From JANXVV01 sp038230975 (GTDB taxonomy: Bacteria > Planctomycetota > Phycisphaerae > Tepidisphaerales > Tepidisphaeraceae): a DNA stretch of 42,238 nucleotides. A program made the translations under genes and the position numbers. This document shows, piece after piece, positions 26,053-32,176 of the stretch. Numbering within the stretch: position 1 is the first letter of the stretch; every line of letters starts with the position of its first letter. The stretch covers positions 1 to 42,238 of the forward strand of contig JBBRMF010000011.1 of NCBI GenBank assembly GCA_038230975.1. The letters are read 5' to 3'. A model generated the notes under the pieces. That model saw only the letters and a program-made list of their open reading frames with translations. It was not told where the DNA came from and did not search any database.

Positions 26053-26159
26053 TTGTCAGTGGTCAGTTGCTCGTGGTCCGTTGTCAGTTGTGAAGAACGG
26101 CATCGAAGATTTTCCACTGACAACTGACAACTGACAACTGACACCTGACACCTGACACC
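26053..26159. repeat. Inverted arrays of TGACAAC-type heptamers before aspS
   Basis: The left arm (26053-26091) holds TGTCAGTGGTCAGTTG units. The right arm (26116-26159) holds about three TGACAAC units followed by TGACACC units. The arms are complementary across roughly 25 bases. The array fills the gap between the GH113-like gene and aspS and ends 17 bases before the aspS ATG. Same design as 17976-18088. Confidence 0.8.
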
Positions 26160-26176
26160 GAACAACTGATAAACCT

Positions 26177-27994
26177 ATGCAACAAACCCGTTACCGCACT
26201 CATACCTGTGGCCAACTCCGCAAAGCCGACATCGGTCAGGAAATCAAACTGGCAGGATGGGTGCATCACTACCGCGATTTTGGCAATCTGGTCTTTATCG
26301 ATTTGCGCGATCGCGATGGACTGACGCAATTGGTCTTTGATATCGATTTGTGCGGGCCGGTCGCGCACGAAGAAGCTCGAAAGATGCGCAGTGAATGGGT
26401 CATCAGCATCACCGGCGTGGTTACGCCGCGCGACGCGAACAAGTTGAATCCGAAGTTGGCGACCGGCGATATTGAAGTGCGCGTGAAGTCGCTCGAAGTA
26501 CTGAGCGTATCACCGACGCCTCCTTTCACCCCTGCCGACCACGATACGATCAACGAGGAAAAACGGCTTGAATACCGCTATCTGGATCTTCGCCGTCACG
26601 AGATGCAGGAAACACTCCGCACTCGCTATCGCGTCACGAAGATGATGCGCGATTACCTGGGTGACAAAGGCTTCTGGGAAATTGAAACACCCTTCCTCAC
26701 CAAGAGCACCCCGGAAGGCGCACGCGATTTTCTCGTGCCCTCGCGCCTCGTGCCGGGAAGCTTTTATGCGCTCCCCCAATCCCCGCAACTTTTCAAACAA
26801 CTTCTCATGGTCAGCGGCTGCGACAAATACATGCAGATCGTCCGCTGCTTCCGCGATGAAGATCCGCGTGCCGATCGACAGTCCGAATTCACTCAACTAG
26901 ATGTTGAGATGTCGTTCATCGACGTGCCCGAAATCATCCAGATCATGGAAGGCCTGCTGCGTACGATCTGGAAAGAAGTGCTGAATCTCGAAGTGCCGAA
27001 CCCTATTCCTCAGATGGAATATGACGAGGCAATGACTCGCTATGGCTCCGATCGACCTGATCTCCGCTATGGCATGGAACTGCACGATATCAGCGATCTC
27101 GGTCAACAGACCGATTTCGCCGTTTTCAAAAACGCCCCGATGGTCAAAGCGATCTGCGTCCCCGGCGGTGGGAAAATGACCCGCAAGGAAACCGATGCCC
27201 TGGCCGAGTGGTCAAAGGGCTTTGGCGCAAAGGGACTCGCGGTCACGAAAGTCATCCAATCAAAAGACCCCGCCGGCTCCGCTGCGGGACTGACCCTCGA
27301 TACCGGTGTCGCTAAATTTCTGGCCCCCATCGCGGCCCAACTCATCGAGCGTCTCAACGCCAAAGAAGGCGATCTGCTCTGCTTCGCCGCCGACAAACCC
27401 AAGGTCGTCCACAAAGTGCTCGGTGAACTTCGCTTGAAATTGGCGAAAGACCTTCAACTTATCGCCTCAACTCAATTTGCCTGGGTATGGGTCGTGAACT
27501 TCCCGCTCTTTGAATATGACGAGACCGAAAAACGGTTCAGCAGCACGCACCACCCGTTCACCGCACCGTTAGACGCGGACTTGCACAAGCTCGATAGCCG
27601 CGACCGCGAAGTCGTCGAGTCAATCAAGAGCAAAGCCTACGACATCGTCTGCAACGGCAGCGAAGTCGGTGGCGGTTCCATCCGAATCCATCGCATGGAC
27701 GTTCAGCAAAAACTCTTCTCCTTGCTCGGGATCGACGAGGTTTCACAAAAATCGAAGTTTGGCTTCCTGCTCGATGCGCTTCAATACGGTGCCCCGCCGC
27801 ACGGCGGTATTGCGCTGGGCTTGGATCGCCTTGTGATGATCCTTCGCGGCATCAGCAACATTCGCGATGTCATCGCCTTCCCCAAAACCCAAAGCGGTGC
27901 TGACCTGATGTGCGGCTCACCCTCTCCCCTGGACGACAAGCAACTTCGCGAAGCCAACATCCGCGTGGCCCTGCCCCCGGAAAAGAAAGTATAA
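26177..27994 (+). CDS. aspS: Aspartyl-tRNA synthetase, bacterial type
   Basis: A 605-residue class IIb synthetase that charges tRNA-Asp. Domains in order: N-terminal OB-fold anticodon binding (TCGQLRKADIGQEIKLAGWVHHYRDFG; about 1-110), catalytic core with motif 2 FRDEDPRADRQSEFTQLDVEMSF, the bacterial GAD insertion (about 290-420), then the catalytic C-terminus with motif 3 GIALGLDRLVMIL. YRYLDLRR and ETPFLTKSTPEGARDFLVPSR are also typical. The residue that helps separate discriminating from non-discriminating forms (Leu30 in E. coli) is Phe here, which does not settle whether it also charges tRNA-Asn. No clear Shine-Dalgarno sequence is seen; the leader consists of the heptamer array. Confidence 0.97.
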   Translation: MQQTRYRTHTCGQLRKADIGQEIKLAGWVHHYRDFGNLVFIDLRDRDGLTQLVFDIDLCGPVAHEEARKMRSEWVISITGVVTPRDANKLNPKLATGDIEVRVKSLEVLSVSPTPPFTPADHDTINEEKRLEYRYLDLRRHEMQETLRTRYRVTKMMRDYLGDKGFWEIETPFLTKSTPEGARDFLVPSRLVPGSFYALPQSPQLFKQLLMVSGCDKYMQIVRCFRDEDPRADRQSEFTQLDVEMSFIDVPEIIQIMEGLLRTIWKEVLNLEVPNPIPQMEYDEAMTRYGSDRPDLRYGMELHDISDLGQQTDFAVFKNAPMVKAICVPGGGKMTRKETDALAEWSKGFGAKGLAVTKVIQSKDPAGSAAGLTLDTGVAKFLAPIAAQLIERLNAKEGDLLCFAADKPKVVHKVLGELRLKLAKDLQLIASTQFAWVWVVNFPLFEYDETEKRFSSTHHPFTAPLDADLHKLDSRDREVVESIKSKAYDIVCNGSEVGGGSIRIHRMDVQQKLFSLLGIDEVSQKSKFGFLLDALQYGAPPHGGIALGLDRLVMILRGISNIRDVIAFPKTQSGADLMCGSPSPLDDKQLREANIRVALPPEKKV

Positions 27995-28004
27995 ATAGCG
28001 CTCG

Positions 28005-28211
28005 TTATTTCGGAACCGGGGACATTGCCGTCGGAACGCTCGTCGGTACCGGAAGCGGCTTTGGAGCGCTCGAAACAGAGGGCACTGAAAAGAAGAAAAG
28101 GCCCACGCCAAGGCTAATTGCGATGGACCCGGCGATGGCTACAAAAATGAGCGCAAGCGGTTTTCGTTTCCCAGGGGTTTCGTATTCGAGAAAGTTTTGT
28201 TCCTGTGGCAT
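28005..28211 (-). CDS. Small single-pass membrane protein with Pro-rich tail
   Basis: Not assigned to a family. With the ATG at 28209-28211 the product is 68 residues: a short polar N-terminus (MPQEQNFLEYETPGKRKP), one membrane helix (LALIFVAIAGSIAISLGVGLFFF) and a Ser/Pro/Val-rich tail (about 24 residues) outside the membrane. The basic residues before the helix fit an N-in orientation. A longer frame starting at 28262 has an unlikely N-terminus. No strong ribosome-binding site is seen. It ends 10 bases from the aspS stop, tail to tail. Confidence 0.55.
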   Translation of the reverse strand: MPQEQNFLEYETPGKRKPLALIFVAIAGSIAISLGVGLFFFSVPSVSSAPKPLPVPTSVPTAMSPVPK

Positions 28212-28329
28212 GTCGCAGAGTATAACCAATGCGCTATCTTCCAAGGCAATCTCCAACGGCATTATCGGACGTATTGTAACTCACAAAGCGTGATTCCCAC
28301 CAAATTTGTCGTCAGAGAATAAAAAGCGT

Positions 28330-28357
28330 TTGAGCGGACGGTCGAGCAGGCTACAAT
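28330..28357 (+). promoter_or_regulatory. Possible sigma70-type promoter of Hsp70-like gene
   Basis: TTGAGC (28330-28335) and TACAAT (28352-28357) are spaced by 16 bases, each a 4- to 5-of-6 match, 160 bases upstream of the start codon. No CIRCE element (TTAGCACTC, nine bases, GAGTGCTAA) is present in the 306-base gap 28212-28517, so HrcA control of this gene is unlikely. Confidence 0.4.
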
Positions 28358-28517
28358 TCGCACTCTGGAAAATTTCACAGACCAGGCGAACGAGAGGGAT
28401 GTTCATTTCGTAGCTTGGTGCAAACGGCCTTGCGGGTCAGCGGTGTGTTGAGGGACCTCCGTTTTTGCCGCATGGCCGTGCTGAAAGATCGTGGGTGTAT
28501 CACAGGAGCAAGCGCTC

Positions 28518-30413
28518 ATGGCGTTACAGGCAGGTGGCCCGCGATATATCGGTATAGATCTTGGAACAACGTACTCGGCCATGGCATGGTTGGATGCTCA
28601 TGGTACGCCCGTAACCATTACCAATCATGAAGATGAAACCACGACGCCCTCGGTCGTGCTGTTTGAAACAACCGGTGAATGCGTCGTCGGTCGAGAGGCC
28701 AAGCGTGCTGCGCAGGTCGTGCCGGAACTGGTTGCGGATTACGTGAAGCGTGACATGGGGGAGGCTCAATATCACAAGCGGATCAACTTCCGCTTTTATT
28801 CACCTCCCAGTATCAGCGCGCTGATTCTCAAGAAACTGAAACAGGATGCAGAGCGACGGATTGGTCCGGTGGCCGGGGCAGTCATCACCGTACCGGCGTA
28901 TTTTGATGAAAAGCGTCGCCGCGCAACAGCCGCCGCAGGTGAGATTGCCGGGCTGAAAGTCATTGATATCCTCAATGAGCCCACTGCGGCGGCGCTCGCG
29001 TATGCGTTCCGGGATTTCGTGAACAACGGGGGCAGGCCGGACGATGTCGTCGGTCGAGCCATTGCCACAACGGCTCCACATATTGCCGTCGTCTATGATT
29101 TGGGGGGTGGGACGTTTGATGTCACGATTCTGCACATCAGCGGGGATGATTTGACGGTTTTAGCAACGGATGGGGACGCAAAACTGGGTGGCCGGGAATG
29201 GGACGATTCCATCATCGATTGGGCCTGCCGCCAATTCAAGAAAAAATTCCGCAGCGATCCGCGGAAGGATCCCCATAGTTATCAGCATCTGATGCTGGCG
29301 GCTGAAGAGGCCAAGAAGGATCTATCACGGCTTCCCCGCACTCGACTGATGGTCACCCATGCCGGGCAGACGCTGCCATTGGAATTGACGCGGGAGGAAT
29401 TTGAAAAAATGACAGCGCCGTTGCTTCAGCGCACGCGCGATCGCGTCAGCCTGGTGATTCAGGAGGCGGGATTGATTTGGAGCCAGGTGCAGGAGGTATT
29501 GGCCGTCGGGGGTTCATCGCGCATGCCGATGGTTCTCAACATGCTTCGAGATGTAACTGGCAAGGCACCGAATTGCTCGTTGCCGCCCGGTGAAGCCGTC
29601 GCGCACGGCGCGGCGATTCACGCAGCCATCAAAGCGGTGGACCTTTGGCAGAATAATTCTGCGAGTGAGCAGCGCGCCGCTGCGCGGCCGGCGTCTCCAC
29701 CGCCCCAGATGAGGCCCATCCCGATGGATCCTGCCGAGGTCATTCAGCCTCTGATTCTCGATCCGTTCGCCGATATTCATAGCCGCGACGATGAGCACCC
29801 TGAGGAAGGTGCAATTCATTCGACAGAAGATTGGGATGATGAAGCACATCTGCAGGTGCCCGAGTCGGATGAGGCAACACGCGATGCGCTGCTCCAGGCC
29901 GTACTTTCAGACGAAACGATCGACTTGCAAATCAGCGGTGATCCGACCGCCCATTTTGACCCGGCAGTACGCAAGAAACTACGGCGCGTTAAGAAGACGG
30001 ACGTAAACGCACACAGCCTGGGTGTCATCGTCACGCGCACATTGGGGGGTCGGGGAAAATCAGTGCTGATCCCGCGCAATACACCTTTGCCGGCAAGTGC
30101 CACGAAGATTTATGGCACGATGAAAGACAATCAGCCGGAGGTTGTCATCCGCATTCTGGAAGGTGAACCGGCGTACGTTGACGAATGCACGATGCTTGGC
30201 ACGTGTCGTATTACCGATCTGCCGGAGGATTTGCCGAAGGGCTCACCGGTGGAAGTTACATTTACCCTGGATGACAGCGGTCGACTGCATGTACGCGCAA
30301 TGGAAATGACTTCCGGCCAATCGGTTACAACCACGATTCAATGTGATTCCGGTATCAGCGCGGAAAAAATTGAACGTGCCCGAGAGGCGTTGGAACATAT
30401 CGCAGTTGTGTAG
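28518..30413 (+). CDS. Atypical Hsp70 (DnaK-like) with acidic insert and no lid
   Basis: A 631-residue Hsp70-family protein. I chose the ATG at 28518 because AGGAG lies nine bases before it; an upstream GTG at 28491 lacks this. The ATPase domain is complete: GIDLGTTYS (12-20), VPAYFDEKRRRAT, NEPTAAALAY, YDLGGGTFDVTIL and AVGGSSRMPMV. It ends near residue 380, where DnaK would have its hydrophobic linker. Instead about 130 residues rich in Pro, Asp and Glu follow. A substrate-binding beta domain then begins (VNAHSLGVIVT, LIPRNTPLPAS, EVVIRILEGE, VEVTFTLDDSGRLHVRA). The helical lid is absent; only about 20 helical residues follow. It is therefore probably not the housekeeping DnaK. No grpE or dnaJ is adjacent. 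It converges on the FHA/kinase/sigma operon. Confidence 0.93.
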   Translation: MALQAGGPRYIGIDLGTTYSAMAWLDAHGTPVTITNHEDETTTPSVVLFETTGECVVGREAKRAAQVVPELVADYVKRDMGEAQYHKRINFRFYSPPSISALILKKLKQDAERRIGPVAGAVITVPAYFDEKRRRATAAAGEIAGLKVIDILNEPTAAALAYAFRDFVNNGGRPDDVVGRAIATTAPHIAVVYDLGGGTFDVTILHISGDDLTVLATDGDAKLGGREWDDSIIDWACRQFKKKFRSDPRKDPHSYQHLMLAAEEAKKDLSRLPRTRLMVTHAGQTLPLELTREEFEKMTAPLLQRTRDRVSLVIQEAGLIWSQVQEVLAVGGSSRMPMVLNMLRDVTGKAPNCSLPPGEAVAHGAAIHAAIKAVDLWQNNSASEQRAAARPASPPPQMRPIPMDPAEVIQPLILDPFADIHSRDDEHPEEGAIHSTEDWDDEAHLQVPESDEATRDALLQAVLSDETIDLQISGDPTAHFDPAVRKKLRRVKKTDVNAHSLGVIVTRTLGGRGKSVLIPRNTPLPASATKIYGTMKDNQPEVVIRILEGEPAYVDECTMLGTCRITDLPEDLPKGSPVEVTFTLDDSGRLHVRAMEMTSGQSVTTTIQCDSGISAEKIERAREALEHIAVV

Positions 30414-30464
30414 GAATGTCGTCTATATGACGGGGCGTGATCGCGCGCCATTGATGACTTTGTC

Positions 30465-30562
30465 CCCTCTCCTGTTACTCCGGGGGAGGGATAGGGTGGG
30501 GGCCTCTTCCACCACGAAAACAAGCCCCCACCCCTGCCCTCCCCCGGAGTACCGGGAGAGGG
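30465..30562. repeat. REP-like palindrome, family B inverted pair
   Basis: Two arms of 39 bases (30465-30503 and 30524-30562) are near-perfect inverted copies around a 20-base loop, each carrying a variant of CCCTCTCC-GTACTCCGGGGGAGGG. The whole can form a 98-base cruciform or hairpin. It lies in the convergent gap between the Hsp70-like gene and the ECF sigma gene, where it may stop transcription from both sides. A single copy lies at 12963-12988. Confidence 0.8.
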
Positions 30563-30591
30563 AGTAAGAGGACTTGAGTACCTTCAACGAT

Positions 30592-31479
30592 TTAGCTTGC
30601 CGGGCGAAAAAATCCCACGCTTGACTCCATGATTCGTGCTTTAAACCGATCGCTCTCCGCTGCGGTTTCCTGTCGCACATCGTCGAGGTTCGCATTGCAG
30701 AAACGGCAGCCGAGGGATCGCACATGGAACTCGATGTAGTTCTGCCAATTCGAATCGAGCGTATTCAGAATGTAGCTACCTAATGTGCTCCGCTTCGGGC
30801 AACTGGGTCGATATTCTTCCCACACCTCGCTGAGCAATGATTCGAGCGTCGATTCTGATGAAAAGCGATCTTCGTGTTTCCCGGTGGCCAGTTCCACCTG
30901 GGCGCGAAGTCGTTTGATCCATCGGTGTTTGATCAGTCCGATATGCTTCTCAGCCTCGCCGGTTTTCTGGGCGATTACATTATTCCGCATTTGTGCGTAG
31001 AAGATCATTTCGGTCAGTTGAAGATCCCGGAAATCCAATTTGCGGCGAAATTCCTCAACCAGCGTTACGATCGCGCCGGCCAGAGCGGCTTTGTCGCGCT
31101 GAAGTTCGTCGGATTGAGCAACGAATGATCCGGCTGTACCTGGCGAGGCGGCCGGAAGAGGTTGGCCACCGGCAACTTCTTCACCGGCGAGAGTGGCGTG
31201 GACTTTTCGAACGCGCAACCAATCGACAATTCGGTTTCGCAGCAGAACAAACAGGTAGGTTTCGAGGCTTGCTTCACCGCGAAAATTTTCGATCCGACGC
31301 AGTAGAAGAAGAAATGCATCCTGCACAAGATCTTCGGCGTCGGCCGACGGTACACCCCGCCCCCGTGCAAACGCCAGCAGACGGCCCTGGTATCGCGCGA
31401 CAAGCTGCGCCCAGGCCTCACCGTCGCGCTGGCGCACGCGGTCCAGAAGAAATTTCTCGGCATCGGTCCATTGGGTCAT
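30592..31479 (-). CDS. ECF sigma factor with C-terminal Cys/His extension
   Basis: A 295-residue sigma-70-family factor, far longer than a plain ECF factor (about 190). I chose the ATG at 31477-31479, five bases after the stop of the upstream gene. Region 2 is clear: LVARYQGRLLAFARGRGVPSADAEDLVQDAF, then RIENFRGEASLETYLFVLLRNRIVDWLR. Region 4 runs FRDLQLTEMIFYAQMRNNVIAQKTGEAEKHIGLIKHRWIKRLR. The last roughly 90 residues hold CPKRSTLGSYILNTL and EFHVRSLGCRFCNANLDDV. This His-x5-Cys-x2-Cys pattern recalls the zinc motif of ZAS anti-sigma factors and could control the factor in cis. ECF factors linked to Ser/Thr kinases are known in Planctomycetes; here the kinase gene is two genes upstream in the same operon. 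Confidence 0.9.
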   Translation of the reverse strand: MTQWTDAEKFLLDRVRQRDGEAWAQLVARYQGRLLAFARGRGVPSADAEDLVQDAFLLLLRRIENFRGEASLETYLFVLLRNRIVDWLRVRKVHATLAGEEVAGGQPLPAASPGTAGSFVAQSDELQRDKAALAGAIVTLVEEFRRKLDFRDLQLTEMIFYAQMRNNVIAQKTGEAEKHIGLIKHRWIKRLRAQVELATGKHEDRFSSESTLESLLSEVWEEYRPSCPKRSTLGSYILNTLDSNWQNYIEFHVRSLGCRFCNANLDDVRQETAAESDRFKARIMESSVGFFRPAS

Positions 31480-31484
31480 TCGGT

Positions 31485-32162
31485 CTACCCGGCAGCGTGG
31501 AAGGCTCCCACGATCACGCACGCGGACACCACGAGTGACAATACCGCGCCAACCCGAAGTCGGCGTTGAAAATATCCCTTTGTCACCGAATTGACAATCG
31601 TGTAGATCAACAGAATGACCGCAAACATCCCCACCAGTGAACCCCGTCGTTGAACTAAGTTTCGGCGATCATTATCCAGAACGCGCGAGTATTCCACACC
31701 GATCGATCTAAGTGATTCGTTCGAGGCATCAACCAAAATTTCAGCGGACCACAAATCGCCGTATGGCTTATGATTCTTCGAGACCGAGCGATCGTCAATA
31801 AACCGGCCCGTGTTCAGATCCGCCAGAATTCTCCGGCGGAACCATTCCCGGTTGCCGGCAGGGATCACTTTGCCGCGGACGACATCGTTCAACAGTCCTG
31901 CCATTTGCCGTGCCGCGTCCTGGCAGGCCTTTTCGGTCGCTTCTTGCTCCGAAATACACGGGGTCGTGGAACGGCCAATGATCCACTGCTTAGTGCCATC
32001 ATTGCTGAGGAATGCCGGGGTCTCATCCACCCAGGCCTTGCTCTTATTCTGACGATTCTCATCCAGCCGATCCGTTGATGGAACGACCGCGGCTCGGCTC
32101 GGGAGCATGAATAACAGGCTTCCGATGATGATGATGATGATGAAAGCGAGGCTTCGACACAT
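31485..32162 (-). CDS. Membrane protein of unknown function between kinase and ECF sigma gene
   Basis: 225 residues, no family named with confidence. The ATG at 32160-32162 is fixed by GGAGGAAA eight bases upstream; the longer frame overlapping the kinase gene is rejected. An N-terminal helix (SLAFIIIIIIGSLLFML) leads to an extracytoplasmic domain of about 130 residues. This contains EQEATEKACQDAARQMAGLL, a pattern seen in LPP20/FlgT-N-like domains. Two C-terminal membrane helices follow (SLVGMFAVILLIYTIV and RVGAVLSLVVSACVIVGAF). The gap to the kinase stop is 14 bases and to the sigma start 5 bases. By position it may sense an envelope signal or tether the sigma factor or kinase; no sequence motif proves this. 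Confidence 0.8.
   Translation of the reverse strand: MCRSLAFIIIIIIGSLLFMLPSRAAVVPSTDRLDENRQNKSKAWVDETPAFLSNDGTKQWIIGRSTTPCISEQEATEKACQDAARQMAGLLNDVVRGKVIPAGNREWFRRRILADLNTGRFIDDRSVSKNHKPYGDLWSAEILVDASNESLRSIGVEYSRVLDNDRRNLVQRRGSLVGMFAVILLIYTIVNSVTKGYFQRRLRVGAVLSLVVSACVIVGAFHAAG
32123..32142. repeat. GAT trinucleotide run coding for six isoleucines
   Basis: Six consecutive GAT units (ATC codons on the minus strand) encode Ile-6 within the N-terminal membrane helix of the 225-aa protein. Gain or loss of a unit keeps the frame and would change the length of the helix. Confidence 0.7.
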
Positions 32163-32176
32163 GACATTTCCTCCGT

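Noticed and set aside
17976..26159. CRISPR array at the heptamer repeats
   Set aside because: Units are 7 bases, without spacers of regular length, arranged as inverted arms, and there are no cas genes.
28263..28517. CIRCE element for heat-shock control of the Hsp70-like gene
   Set aside because: The TTAGCACTC/GAGTGCTAA inverted repeat is not present in the gap.
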